DNA of 64,000 nucleotides from JAICMB01 sp963802915 (GCA_963802915.1 CAWDKQ010000016.1:124001-188000), one strand, 5' to 3'. Shown: positions 25,622 to 35,137, numbered from the stretch's first letter. Notes: generated by a model from the letters alone, not told the origin. A program made the numbers and translations.

Positions 25622-26500
25622 CCAGTCACCTTCCGATAAACCTGCAGAGTGCTTTCCATCGTGTGCTTGGTAGTAAACGCCTCCTGGACCCGCTTTCGCG
25701 CATTGTCTCCCAGCCTCGCGAGGAGCGCCGGATCGCCGAGTGCTCTCAACATATTATCCGCGATCTGTTCCAGGAGTATTCGTCGTGAGTATGCCCGTGA
25801 CGCCGTCCTCGACGATTTCCGGCAGTCCACCGACCGAGCTCGCGAGCACGGGAACGCCGGCGGCCATGGCGAGGAGCGCGGCCGATCCGAGGCCCTCAGA
25901 GTCAGTGATGTAAACGAAAAGCGCCGCTTCTTGGAGGGCGCTCGCGAGATCTTTGGAAAAGTACACGTCTACTCCCGCGCGTTGGGCGGCTTGTTGGATC
26001 AGAGTGCGACCTTTGCCCGGGTCGTCGGAATCGAGCGCGACAGTTTTGCGCCCGGTCGCCCGCTCTGCCAGCGGTACGCCATCGTGGACAACGTCGATTT
26101 TGCCGGCAGGAACACCAGCGGCAATCAGGATGTTTTGAACGTAGGTCGAAACCGCGATATAGCGGGCCGCGCGCGAATATTTCCAGCGCGACAAGACGGA
26201 AGCGCGAAGGAGAAAAGCGACGCGGCGGGAAACCACGAGTGGAGACGGAACAAATGCCGCGAGCGTATGGGCACGCGCGTCGTGGGCGTGGATGAGATCA
26301 AACGACCTCGACAGACCCACGACATCGCGAAAACGGATGGGGCGTGCATCGAGGCCAGCGGCTAGAGCGCGATCGAGCAGTGGTGAACGCGCCAGGAGCG
26401 TACACTCGTGGCCAGCCTCAGCAAGCTCGCGTAGCAGATAGAGTGCCTGCCATTGTCCTCCGCGCATTTCGCGGCCGGTGTCGAGATGCAGTATTTTCAT
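25618..26500 (-). pseudogene. Glycosyltransferase family 4 interrupted by a single-base frameshift
   Basis: From ATG 26500 the frame encodes a GT-B transferase (MKILHLDTGREMRGGQWQAL, then FVYITDSEGLGSAALLAMAAGVPVLAS and GGLPEIVEDGVTGILT) and then hits a stop at 25754. The rest of the family sequence (LEQIADNMLRALGDPALLARLG to YRKVTG) continues in another frame and ends at 25618. The break is near 25771-25780, where one extra C explains the shift. The gene overlaps GT2 upstream and pilD downstream by 4 bases each, as expected for an intact operon member, so a sequence error is quite possible. Confidence 0.85.
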
Positions 26501-27246
26501 CGCCGCGGCATCATGAATCGCGCCTTGGCATATTTCACGAAGTTGTACATCGCCGCCATATAGGCGATGGCGAGCCCTTCGGTGCCATCCAGGTAGCCGC
26601 GCTTAAAGAAATAGGTCTGGATAAAGGTCCAGATGGGCTGAACCAGAAGGTTGCGGGCTCCGATCGGCTTTTTTTGCGCCACAATCTGCTCGGCGGCAAG
26701 AGTGGTGTACTGATCCATCGTCTTCAGGTGCTCGGAAAGGGAACTGCAAGTGAAGTGGAGCAGGTTCGATTTGAGATGTCCGACGCGCCCGTCCACCTGG
26801 ACGGATTCGTGGACGTACTCACCAACCCACTTGGCCCGTTTACGATTGAATAATCGCACTTTACGATCGGGATACCAGCCGCCATGTAGAATCCAGCGGC
26901 CGAGATACTGCGCCAGCCGCGGCACGGTGTAGCCGTCGTATTGGGGGCCATTCTTCTTGATTTGCCAGATCTCGCCCTCAAGCGCCTCGCTCAGCGATTC
27001 GTCGGCATCGATCGATAGAATCCAATCGTTCGCAGCCTGCTGAGAAGCGAAGTTCTTTTGGCTGGAGTAGCCCGGCCACGGATTCTCCACAACCCTCGCG
27101 CCAAGGTTCGTGGCCAGTTCCACGGTGCGGTCGTTCGACCCGCTGTCCACGACGATGATCTCATCGCAGCAACGAAGGCTTTCAATGGCTCGGACAATGT
27201 TGCGCTCTTCGTTGTATGTGATGATGGTGGCCGAGATTTTGACCAT
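26497..27246 (-). CDS. Glycosyltransferase family 2 (lipopolysaccharide core type)
   Basis: A 249-residue GT-A enzyme. It begins ISATIITYNEERNIVRAIESL, has the DSGSNDRTVELA loop and the metal-binding DADESL near residue 79. The second half (GGWYPDRKVRLFNRKRAKWVGEYVHE and a C-terminal amphipathic part) resembles WaaE/KdtX-type transferases that add a sugar to the LPS inner core at the inner membrane. It overlaps the following glycosyltransferase by 4 bases. Donor and acceptor are unknown. Confidence 0.88.
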   Translation of the reverse strand: MVKISATIITYNEERNIVRAIESLRCCDEIIVVDSGSNDRTVELATNLGARVVENPWPGYSSQKNFASQQAANDWILSIDADESLSEALEGEIWQIKKNGPQYDGYTVPRLAQYLGRWILHGGWYPDRKVRLFNRKRAKWVGEYVHESVQVDGRVGHLKSNLLHFTCSSLSEHLKTMDQYTTLAAEQIVAQKKPIGARNLLVQPIWTFIQTYFFKRGYLDGTEGLAIAYMAAMYNFVKYAKARFMMPRR

Positions 27247-27608
27247 TGGCTACTACATTATAGGAGCTACACGGACCGATCCGGCCGCTGCATAATACTT
27301 TGCCGGTTGAGTCCTACAACGCACCGGCTTAGCCTTTACCTGAAGCTCGGAAAGAATGCAAGTGGGCAACAAATGTCCCAAGCGGTGCCGCCGGCCGCGA
27401 TGAGAATCTTGCGCATGTTTGCGGCCTTCACCTATGCCGGAGCGTAAACGTTGCCGGCGACAAAAGTGGATGTGTTCAGAGGATTGGCCTGTGTGAGCGG
27501 CGCCAGCGGCAGGGATGTCGGGCTGAGCAGTCACCCATATCATCTTAAGAGTCTTCCCGGCCGCAAAGCGTCGATGCACATCGAAATATGCGGTCTTGGT
27601 GTGCGACG
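27247..27608. other. Gap of about 360 bases without a convincing gene
   Basis: Short frames on both strands show no family pattern. A 26-codon minus-strand piece at 27336-27416 reads MRKILIAAGGTAWDICCPLA, which recalls the first residues of MurG-type glycosyltransferases, but it stops at once and the resemblance may be chance. No terminator or clear promoter was found. Confidence 0.4.
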
Positions 27609-29798
27609 CTACGAGCCCGCTGTTGTGCTTTCCTTCTTCGATTCGTCGCCTGTCGGAGCAGTGCGCTGCCTCTCGATCTTTTGCATGATGGAAGGATTCA
27701 ACTCCAGAAGCTTCGCCAGATCCTCCTCTTTGTGCACTCCCTTCGGCGCCGCGAGACTCCTCTCAAAATAGGCTGCCAGTTGCTCACGCAGAGCCCGGGG
27801 AAGCACGCTGTCCAGATACTCCAACGCTACGCCGTGCAGTTTCCGATCCTCGGCCCGAAGCGCGCGGAATGCCAGGCGCACCGGTTGAGGAGGTAGAACC
27901 AGGCCCAACAGCGTGAAGATATGCGAGATGCTTTTCGCGGCCCGATCCTTGAGGACTTCTTCCATCTGAATGCCGCCTTGTTTGTTGCTCCGCGATAGTC
28001 CTTCGGTGTTGGAAAGCTCTCGTTGCACCACGTCGAAGATCACGTTGGGCGACGGCCGGAACTCCGGCTTGTTCGCCAGAATCCTCTCCAGCGCTCTTGC
28101 GCAACGCACGCGCACGTCGAACCGTTCGTCCGTGAGGTGCCCCATCAGGCCGTCCCATGCCGCGCGGTTTTGGCATGACGCCAGCACCTTCGGAATCCTC
28201 TTGCGAATGTTATATGGCGTCGCTTCGCTATCGAGCGCATCCACCAATTGCCCGGCGATTCGGCCGCCTGCTTTTGTGAGCGCTTGGTACGCCGTCTGCG
28301 CAACATCGTCGCGGTCCAATAACTCGATCACCTGCGGCACCACCACCGGATGGAGTTCGTCGGTAGTCAGCAACGCACGAATGACCCGCGCCGGGTCGCC
28401 GCAACGTAGCTCGGCAAGCCGCTGCAAAGCGGGGTCGTTAAAGATAGGGCTGGCAGCAATGATCGAAGCCGGCGTCCCCTCCGATTCGGGCCTAGGGATG
28501 GCCATGGTGTAAATCGTCTTCAAGAAGACGGTTTGCGTCACGGGGTCCTCAATCTGGTCGGGACGAAGCGTGATCGTTGAATTGGCCAGGCCTTTCTCCA
28601 GCACTTTGACGTAGGCGCGATCCAGGCCGAACGCCAGCCAGGCGCCCACGGCCGAAAGGACAGCTGTGAATCCAAGAATCACGCTGGAAGACCCCGGCAG
28701 CATCGTCAGCAGCTTGATGGACGCTCCGGCCAGCCCATCGCCCAGCCGCTCGGCTCCAATATCGATAATTCCTTTGACGGCCCTCTTCTGAGACGGCGGC
28801 ATCGGCGTATAAAACAATTCGTAACCGGCGCGATACAGCGATCCGCGGAGCAGCAACTCGATCCCGCGGCTGACCGTCAGTGCGATCAATCCCGGCGCGA
28901 ACATTGTCGCCAGGGTCGCCCCGGTCACCGCGACCGGCAAGGTGGCTACAGTCTTGCCCGGACCGAAACGCTTCAACCACATCTTGCTGCCGCCCACCTG
29001 CACTCCGAACGTGATGACCGCGGTCAAGGTGTTGAAGAGCGCCAGAAATCCAGTCAACGGGGCACCCTTCGGAAAATTCAATTTAGCGGAGGATTTGAAC
29101 AGGAAATCGAGCATGGAGGCGCTCATTGCAGCCAGCAAGACGAGGCTGGCCAACCCCACGAGGTAGGGAGCCTCGGAAACTATATCCGGTAATGAGGCAC
29201 TTGATTCTATCTTGTGAACTGTCGCTCCCTCCGCGGCGAAAGCGAACAGCCCGAGCGTGCACACCAGCTGCAAGCCGGCCAGGAGAAGCAGCAGGCTAGG
29301 CGTGGACACCAGGTTTGAAACAGCCCCTGTCACCATGCCGCCCACGAATACCCCTACGGTTCCGAACGCGGCGAACTGGCCGAAGCGCTTACGGGCCTCG
29401 CGCGGATCGAATCGTTCATTTGCCAGCACCCAGAATCCGGACAGCAGCACCGAGCCGATCGCCACCACGTGAAGATAAACCGCGATCGCGACAGGGCCCG
29501 GGTATTTCGAAAACAGCGCATATTCGACGCCGTGCAACAGCACGCCCAACAAAGAGCCGATTGGAATCACTCGGGAAGGGCCGTATCTGCGGAACAGTTT
29601 GGCGTTTAACAGCGCTATAAGGATGGAGGTCAACGACGCACCTACCATCATCGGTGGCAGAGCTGTAGCCGGATCGTACGCCGACAAAAACAGACTGTCG
29701 CGCGTCGTTTTCGCGGCCACCTGCCAGGCCATCATGACCGTGGCGACGAAGAACGCCTGAAAAACCGGCGACGAAACCAGCGATCGGCCGGTTCTCAT
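27609..29798 (-). CDS. ATP/ADP-translocase-like (Npt1/Npt2) transporter with C-terminal HEAT-like solenoid
   Basis: A 729-residue protein. Residues about 1-410 form a 12-helix MFS-like transporter with the KTTRDSLFLSAY and FYTPMPPSQKRAVKGIIDIGAERLGD segments seen in nucleotide-transporter-like proteins. Residues about 440-700 are soluble helical repeats (VVPQVIELLDRDDVAQTAYQALTKAG, DERFDVRVRCARALERIL) like HEAT units. In energy parasites such carriers take up ATP; free-living bacteria have fused versions of unknown role. Probably an inner-membrane transporter or sensor with a cytoplasmic scaffold. Confidence 0.8.
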   Translation of the reverse strand: MRTGRSLVSSPVFQAFFVATVMMAWQVAAKTTRDSLFLSAYDPATALPPMMVGASLTSILIALLNAKLFRRYGPSRVIPIGSLLGVLLHGVEYALFSKYPGPVAIAVYLHVVAIGSVLLSGFWVLANERFDPREARKRFGQFAAFGTVGVFVGGMVTGAVSNLVSTPSLLLLLAGLQLVCTLGLFAFAAEGATVHKIESSASLPDIVSEAPYLVGLASLVLLAAMSASMLDFLFKSSAKLNFPKGAPLTGFLALFNTLTAVITFGVQVGGSKMWLKRFGPGKTVATLPVAVTGATLATMFAPGLIALTVSRGIELLLRGSLYRAGYELFYTPMPPSQKRAVKGIIDIGAERLGDGLAGASIKLLTMLPGSSSVILGFTAVLSAVGAWLAFGLDRAYVKVLEKGLANSTITLRPDQIEDPVTQTVFLKTIYTMAIPRPESEGTPASIIAASPIFNDPALQRLAELRCGDPARVIRALLTTDELHPVVVPQVIELLDRDDVAQTAYQALTKAGGRIAGQLVDALDSEATPYNIRKRIPKVLASCQNRAAWDGLMGHLTDERFDVRVRCARALERILANKPEFRPSPNVIFDVVQRELSNTEGLSRSNKQGGIQMEEVLKDRAAKSISHIFTLLGLVLPPQPVRLAFRALRAEDRKLHGVALEYLDSVLPRALREQLAAYFERSLAAPKGVHKEEDLAKLLELNPSIMQKIERQRTAPTGDESKKESTTAGS

Positions 29799-29903
29799 AA
29801 GAAGTGCAAGGGCCGCGAGCCCGCGGCGCCATACAGAAAGAAACTCGCGATCAGGCAGAGCGGGTCGCGGTTCGTTTTGCGCGAGTTCGTCAGAAGGGGC
29901 TTA

Positions 29904-29950
29904 TTGTACTACACAAGGCAATCAGTGATAGAATTGCGAGATCTCTCGCA
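29904..29950 (+). promoter_or_regulatory. Candidate promoter and overlapping operator for the kinase gene
   Basis: TTGTAC at 29904-29909 and TAGAAT at 29929-29934 are 19 bases apart; TG one base before the second box makes an extended -10. Immediately after it lies an inverted repeat TGCGAGA-tc-TCTCGCA at 29935-29950, which would cover the start of transcription. It is about 60 bases before the ATG at 30008. Confidence 0.35.
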
Positions 29951-30007
29951 TTATGGCGGTGACTTGGCGGGCCGCGGACCGAATTGTCTCATCCACCCAA
30001 TGACATC

Positions 30008-32671
30008 ATGACGCCCGAGCGCTGGAGGCGCATCGAGGATCTATACGACTCCGTACTGAAACTGGAACCAGACCGGCGCGAAGGGTTTCTTCGAGAAGCA
30101 TGCGGCACAGACCAGGAATTACTTAGCAGCATGAGGTCGCTGCTGGCGCGCCACTTGTCAGCGGTTAATTCGAAGGATCAGTCCGCGTGGGCTGGCGTCG
30201 AGGAGACCCCGGCCGCGGATTCGATTATTAGCGCGGGGGCACAGCTGGGTCCCTACAAGATTTCGGGACCGATCGGCGCCGGCGGTATGGGCCAGGTATT
30301 TCGCGCCACGGACACGCGCCTGGGCCGCAGCGTTGCGATTAAGATCTCACAGGAGAGATTCAGCGATCGCTTCGAGCGCGAGGCACGAGTCATCGCCTCG
30401 CTAAGCCATCCCAACATTTGCACGCTGCATGACGTCGGTCCCAATTACCTGGTCATGGAACTCATCGAGGGCGAAACGCTGCGGGACCGCTTGAAACGCG
30501 GCAAGCTGTCGATCGGTCAGACCATCCAATATGGTGCCCAGATTGCCGATGCGCTGGCGGCGGCTCACGCCAAGGGAATCGTGCATCGCGATCTGAAGCC
30601 CGCCAACGTCATGATCACGAAGTCTGGCGTGAAGGTCCTAGACTTCGGACTGGCGAAATCCGAGCACGATCCGAATCTTACCGCCGCGGACGTGGTTATG
30701 GGCACTCCGGCCTACATGGCACCGGAACAATTCGAAGGCAAAGTCGCCGACGCCCGCACCGATATTTATGCACTCGGATTGCTGTTGTCCGAGATGGCTA
30801 CGGGAAAGCGAACGCCTTCCGGCCAAGCCGATTCCGTGCCGCCTATCCTGGACCGCGTGGTGAAGCGATGCCTCGAAAAAGACCCGGACGAGCGTTGGCA
30901 ATCGGCGCGAGACCTGAGGTGGGAGTTGGAATCGATCGGGGCTGAACCTGTGGCCGTCCCGTCGCGATCCAGAAATCCCGTGCTATTGGCTGCACTGCTG
31001 GGCGTGGTCGCGCTCCTGTTGGCGGCGCTCGCCTTCATGTATTTCCGCGAAAGAAATCCGGCCCAGGAAACTCTGCGTATGAGTGTTCTGCTCCCCGAAA
31101 AATCGCGGGCATTGTCGATCGCTGTTTCGCCGGATGGGCGTGAAATCGCGATGGCTCTGGTCAAAGATGGAAAGCAGAAGATCTGGGTGCGGCCGCTGAG
31201 TGCGCTCGATCCCACCGAGTTGGCCGGCACCGATGATGCCACGAATTTGTTCTGGTCCCCAGACAGCCGCTACATCGGTTTTTTTGCCGATGCCAAACTG
31301 AAGAGGGTGGAGCACTCGGGAGGACCGGTGCAGGTGCTCTGCGACGCACTGGGCGCCGAAGGCGGGACCTGGAATGGCGCCGGTGAGATCCTGATCGGCG
31401 CGCTGTTCCACGTGCAGAGAGTTCTCGCCGCCAGCGGAGCGGTGTCGAATCTCCACCGAAGCGCAGACAGGGAAATCTTCCCTTACTTCCTACCGGACGG
31501 ACGGCATTACCTGGTGATGCGCGACAGCAGCGGATCGCCTCAAGCCGGCGAGTGGCTGAATTCGATGGACGGAGCCGCTCCGCGCCGCATCTTGCCGGAC
31601 ATTTCCAGAACCGAAATCATCGAACCACCCCCTGGAAGCGCGGTTGGCGCAGTGCTCTTCACACGCGGTGGGACGCTGATGGCCATGCCGTTCGACATGA
31701 AGAAGCTCGAACCGGCAGGGGATCCGTTCGCAATCGCGCAACGAATTACAGTGGGCGGAGGCTACAACTGGTTGGGCGGCACCTCCAGATACGGGACACT
31801 GGCCTACGTGTCCAGCCAGCGCAGCGCGGCGAAGTACTTGTGGCGGGACCGGAAAGGCAATATCCTCGGCGCTGCCGGGGACGCGGCGTATACGGTGGAG
31901 ATCTCGCCGGACGGAAAGCAGTTGGTCGGGGACCAACCCTCAGGTCTCATGCGGCTCGAATTCGCGCGGAATGTCACTACCCAACTAACGTTGATGAACA
32001 GTGTCCGTAGTCCCATCTGGTCGCACGATGGCCGCTACATCGCGTTCTACGGCAAGGAAGGCATCTATCGGAAACCCGCGAATGGCGCGGGAGCCGAGGA
32101 GCTGGTGCTTCGCGCCAACGATCTGGTATTTCCGAAGAGTTGGTCACCGGATGGACGGTATATTATTTATGCGCACGTCAAGCCCGGCGCCGGTTCGGAC
32201 GTGCTTGCCGCGCCAGTAGACAAGCAGTCTAATCCACTTGTAGTCGCACAAACGCCCGCGAATGAAGACCAGGGGCAGTTCTCCCCCGACGGACATTACG
32301 TGGCATACACCTCGAACGAGTCTGGGGTGAGCGAGATCTACGTTGTTCCGTTCCCGCCTTCGCCGAACGGTGAGAAATGGCTGGTGTCTCGTGGTGGAGG
32401 CGTGCAGCCGCGCTGGCGGCGGGATGGCAAAGAGCTGTTCTACCTTTCGCCGGACTCCCAAATGATGGCTGTCGAAGTGAATACCGAACCGGTGTTCCAA
32501 TCGGGCAACCCCCAAGCGCTGTTCCAGACCGACATCGTTGACAACGGAATCCGCACCGGTCCCATCAGTTGGGACATCGCACCCGACGGCCGATTCCTTA
32601 TAATTACGTCCAGCTCAATCGACGCAGCGCTTACAGTGGCTCTGAACTGGCGCACCGGTACAGCCAAATAG
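30008..32671 (+). CDS. Ser/Thr protein kinase with WD40-like beta-propeller sensor
   Basis: An 887-residue membrane kinase of the kind amplified in Solibacter. It starts with the helical MTPERWRRIEDLYDSVLKLEP leader. The kinase domain covers about 82-320: GPIGAGGMGQV, K112, HRD at 193-195, DFG at 212. A membrane helix (VLLAALLGVVALLLAALAFMYF) is near residue 330. The external part has repeated SPDGR/SPDG-Y blades (VSPDGREIAM, SPDSRYIGFF, SPDGHYVAYTSNESG) of a TolB/PD40 propeller. A TTG at 29984 would add eight residues. Ligand unknown. Confidence 0.92.
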   Translation: MTPERWRRIEDLYDSVLKLEPDRREGFLREACGTDQELLSSMRSLLARHLSAVNSKDQSAWAGVEETPAADSIISAGAQLGPYKISGPIGAGGMGQVFRATDTRLGRSVAIKISQERFSDRFEREARVIASLSHPNICTLHDVGPNYLVMELIEGETLRDRLKRGKLSIGQTIQYGAQIADALAAAHAKGIVHRDLKPANVMITKSGVKVLDFGLAKSEHDPNLTAADVVMGTPAYMAPEQFEGKVADARTDIYALGLLLSEMATGKRTPSGQADSVPPILDRVVKRCLEKDPDERWQSARDLRWELESIGAEPVAVPSRSRNPVLLAALLGVVALLLAALAFMYFRERNPAQETLRMSVLLPEKSRALSIAVSPDGREIAMALVKDGKQKIWVRPLSALDPTELAGTDDATNLFWSPDSRYIGFFADAKLKRVEHSGGPVQVLCDALGAEGGTWNGAGEILIGALFHVQRVLAASGAVSNLHRSADREIFPYFLPDGRHYLVMRDSSGSPQAGEWLNSMDGAAPRRILPDISRTEIIEPPPGSAVGAVLFTRGGTLMAMPFDMKKLEPAGDPFAIAQRITVGGGYNWLGGTSRYGTLAYVSSQRSAAKYLWRDRKGNILGAAGDAAYTVEISPDGKQLVGDQPSGLMRLEFARNVTTQLTLMNSVRSPIWSHDGRYIAFYGKEGIYRKPANGAGAEELVLRANDLVFPKSWSPDGRYIIYAHVKPGAGSDVLAAPVDKQSNPLVVAQTPANEDQGQFSPDGHYVAYTSNESGVSEIYVVPFPPSPNGEKWLVSRGGGVQPRWRRDGKELFYLSPDSQMMAVEVNTEPVFQSGNPQALFQTDIVDNGIRTGPISWDIAPDGRFLIITSSSIDAALTVALNWRTGTAK

Positions 32672-32714
32672 ATCCTGTGGTCAGCGGAATCGCCCGGTGG
32701 GGTCGAGGAGTCCC

Positions 32715-32758
32715 CCTGCACTGGTAGTGTCCTGAGCAACGCACCGCAGGACACTACC
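32715..32758. repeat. Element end: perfect 12-bp inverted repeat, preceded by a near-duplicate target site
   Basis: GGTAGTGTCCTG at 32723-32734 is mirrored by CAGGACACTACC at 32747-32758. The same motif, inverted, ends at 35169. CCTGCACT (32715-32722) before the left copy and CCTGCGCT (35170-35177) after the far copy differ by one base, as an aged target duplication would. Confidence 0.6.
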
Positions 32759-32764
32759 CGCGCC

Positions 32765-33131
32765 ACTGCTGAGGATTCGCGCTTTCAACTCACGACCGAT
32801 GGATTGGTCTCCTACATTCAGGCGGTCGATGAGATGCTTGGGGATCGCGGAGGCGGTCCCAGTCGTGATCAGCGGAAATCCCTCAAAATATCGGATCTGC
32901 ACTTCCCACGTCGAACGGCAAAACCTGACGATGCGAATGCAGATTCGCAGGCTTACGCGCCTAACGAACGCCTTCAGCAAGAAGCTAGAGAATCACCGCG
33001 CCGCAATCGCGCTGCACTTCGCTTACTACAATTTTTGCCGCATCCATCAAACGCTCCGCGTGACGCCTGCGATGGAAGCAGGGATCACGGATCGAATCTG
33101 GAGCGTGACGGACCTAATCGCGGACAACTAG
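32765..33131 (+). pseudogene. IS1-family-like transposase remnant
   Basis: The frame from 32765 gives FQLTTDGLVSYIQAVDEMLGD; after a shift near 32845 another frame gives VPVVISGNPSKYRICTSHVERQNLTMRMQ, then LTNAFSKKLENHRAAIALHFAYYNFCRIHQTLRVTPAMEAGI. These are the C-terminal DDE parts of IS1-type transposases. The N-terminal half is missing and sequence between the two blocks is deleted. The IS630 element is inserted right at its 3' end and supplies the present stop codon. Confidence 0.8.
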
Positions 33132-34216
33132 TGTCCTGAGTTGGAAATACGTTGATAAAGTCTTTCGACTTTTCCCAAGATCAGATCCGCGTCCGCAGTC
33201 CACACGAAGGGCTTGGGATTTTGGTTGCGGTGGTCCAAGTACGAGAGCATGGCTTTCTCCAGTTCTCGGACTGCGGTATGGCTTCCGCGGCGTACGCAGC
33301 GTTCCGTCACTTCGGCGAATAACCGCTCCACCAGATTCAGCCAACTTCCGCTGGTTGGTGTGAAGTGGACATGATAGCGGGGATGACGCGCTAACCAGGT
33401 TCGCACCTTGCTCACCTTGTGGGTTCCGTAGTTGTCCATTACCAGATGAACCTCCAACCCGCGCGGGAGGTTGGCATCCACATCGTTGAGAAATCGCAGA
33501 AATTCCTGATGGCGGTGACGGCGATAGCAATTGCTGATGGTGACGCCACTTGCCACATCCAGGGCCGCAAACAGTGATGTTACTCCATGCCGTTCATAAT
33601 CATGCGATTGCCGCGCTGGTACGCCCGGAGCCAAGGGCAGAATCGGCTGCGTCCGGTTCAGCGCCTGAACCTGACTCTTTTCGTCTACACACAGAACCAT
33701 CGCGCGATCCGGAGGGTGCATGTATAAACCGACGATATCCCGTACTTTCTCTACGAATTGAGGGTCTTTGGAGAATTTGAAGTTCTCCACCCGGTGCGGC
33801 TGTAATCCGAAGGCACGCCAGATGCGCACGATGGCCGTCTGCGACAACCCAACCTTCTTGGCCATCAGCCGGGTACTCCAGTGCGTGCTATTGTCCGGCA
33901 TCGATTCCAGTGTCTTGGTCACAACTGCCTCAACCTGTTTGTCCGCTATCGAACGCGGAGCACCCGGGCGGGGTTCATCGAGCAAGCCTTCGAGCCGGTT
34001 CACCCGAAAGCGCTCCCGCCATTTACAAACTGTAGCTCCAGTGATCTGCAGCTTCTTAGCCACCGCTGCATTGTTCAATCCTTCAACACAGCCCAGCACA
34101 ATGCGAGCGCGCAGCGCCATGGCCTGTGCCGACTTCGGCCGTCGAGCCAACATCACGAGCTTCTCTCTTTCCTCCGGTGTGAGGTTGAGCGGCTTGGTGG
34201 GGCGTCCGATACCCAT
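33128..34216 (-). CDS. IS630 family transposase
   Basis: A 362-residue cut-and-paste transposase. The N-terminal part has two helix-turn-helix units (NNAAVAKKLQITGATVCKWRERF and THWSTRLMAKKVGLSQTAIVRIWRAF). The catalytic domain shows D in VLCVDEKSQVQAL, D in HLVMDNYGTHK and E in SGSWLNLVERLFAE, the DDE triad. The reading frame ends within the element's terminal repeat. No frameshift is visible, so the copy may be active. Confidence 0.95.
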   Translation of the reverse strand: MGIGRPTKPLNLTPEEREKLVMLARRPKSAQAMALRARIVLGCVEGLNNAAVAKKLQITGATVCKWRERFRVNRLEGLLDEPRPGAPRSIADKQVEAVVTKTLESMPDNSTHWSTRLMAKKVGLSQTAIVRIWRAFGLQPHRVENFKFSKDPQFVEKVRDIVGLYMHPPDRAMVLCVDEKSQVQALNRTQPILPLAPGVPARQSHDYERHGVTSLFAALDVASGVTISNCYRRHRHQEFLRFLNDVDANLPRGLEVHLVMDNYGTHKVSKVRTWLARHPRYHVHFTPTSGSWLNLVERLFAEVTERCVRRGSHTAVRELEKAMLSYLDHRNQNPKPFVWTADADLILGKVERLYQRISNSGH

Positions 34217-34274
34217 ATCTCCAGTATGAGGGTGTCGCGCCTATTATTCAACGTATTTCTAACTCAGGACACTA
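33129..34274 (-). mobile_element. Complete IS630-family insertion sequence with TA target duplication
   Basis: The 25-bp ends at 33131-33155 (GTGTCCTGAGTTGGAAATAC...) and 34248-34272 are inverted copies differing by one base. Each is flanked by TA (33129-33130 and 34273-34274), the duplication made by IS630/Tc1 elements. The element is 1142 bp with one transposase and looks intact. Confidence 0.92.
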
Positions 34275-35069
34275 GAGCACCACTTCATATACAGGCCTCG
34301 TAACCAATGCTAACTCTCGTAGTGCTATAACTCCCGAAGGGTCTGGCTTCGTCTCTACCTTGAATCTCAATACTGAATCGACAAAAAGCAGACGCTTTGC
34401 TGGTATTGGGCCACCTCGGTAGTGGACGATACATCGTCTGAACGTGAATGGGGCCTCCGCGCCATTTACCTTGTTGCCTTGGATCTTCGAAGCAATATCT
34501 TCGAGACTGATTTCGCATCCTGCGAAAACCCATCCTTCGGCTCCAAATGTGCGGGTACATCCCGCAGTTGCGGGCGGCGACACTCTTGGGGCATCCCCAA
34601 GCAGCGCAATTGATTTGTAATTTATAAATGCCGAGGATGCGATCCACGTAGCAGGAAGATCAGCATATTCATCTTGCGCGTTGACGATTTCCGTACCGGC
34701 TTTCAAAATCGCTTCAGCGCTTGGCTTGGATCGCATTATTTGAGCCGATTTCAGAACAACTGGGATCACTCCAAGCGTACTGGCGACTTCTTCAGGAGAG
34801 GAAGGGTGCTTGTCTAAGATCATCGCCAAAATCTTAAAAGGTTCATCGGCCTTAGCCCTCTCTACTCGTGTGATCGTCGTGTTCATGTTGTAGATAAAAG
34901 CGCTCAGCGCCGCGAGCCATGCGAATCCGACGGCAACCGTAGTCCAAAAAAATTTGATGTGGTTGGTGACGCGTTCTTCAAGTAGGGCTACGGTGGCCAT
35001 AGGAGTGGCGTAATCCGAGTAGTTTTTCGCTTCACTAATACTACTACTCTGCCACGGCGCATCGGTCAT
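34272..35069 (-). CDS. Unrecognised protein with one membrane helix, 3' end formed by the IS630 insertion
   Basis: I do not recognise the family. The 265-residue product has a soluble N-terminus (SEAKNYSDYATPMATVALLEERVTNH), one membrane helix at about 40-62 (FFWTTVAVGFAWLAALSAFIY) and an outer or C-terminal domain of about 200 residues with a beta-helix-like end (AFINYKSIALLGD, WVFAGCEISLEDI). Its TAG stop is made from the target TA of the IS, so the original C-terminus may have been longer. Base composition is less GC-rich than its neighbours, and it lies within the mobile-element ends, which suggests transfer. Confidence 0.65.
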   Translation of the reverse strand: MTDAPWQSSSISEAKNYSDYATPMATVALLEERVTNHIKFFWTTVAVGFAWLAALSAFIYNMNTTITRVERAKADEPFKILAMILDKHPSSPEEVASTLGVIPVVLKSAQIMRSKPSAEAILKAGTEIVNAQDEYADLPATWIASSAFINYKSIALLGDAPRVSPPATAGCTRTFGAEGWVFAGCEISLEDIASKIQGNKVNGAEAPFTFRRCIVHYRGGPIPAKRLLFVDSVLRFKVETKPDPSGVIALRELALVTRPVYEVVL

Positions 35070-35123
35070 TGACTTTTTGAACCCTCTTGCTCAGTTAACG
35101 TCTAAAATATTGATTCTAAACAC

Positions 35124-35137
35124 TGAATAAATATTCA
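35124..35137. promoter_or_regulatory. Distal ARG box
   Basis: TGAATAAATATTCA matches the core TGAAT-N4-ATTCA of the ArgR/AhrC operator at every fixed position. It lies about 100 bases upstream of the two promoter-proximal boxes of argF, a layout that allows DNA looping by hexameric ArgR. Confidence 0.65.

Noticed and set aside
27336..27416. MurG-like N-terminal peptide (MRKILIAAGGTAWD)
   Set aside because: Only 26 codons and one short match; may be a relic of a glycosyltransferase but too little to support.
27253..27579. 108-codon minus-strand frame in the gap before the nucleotide-translocase-like gene
   Set aside because: No domain, poor composition and no ribosome site; treated as non-coding.
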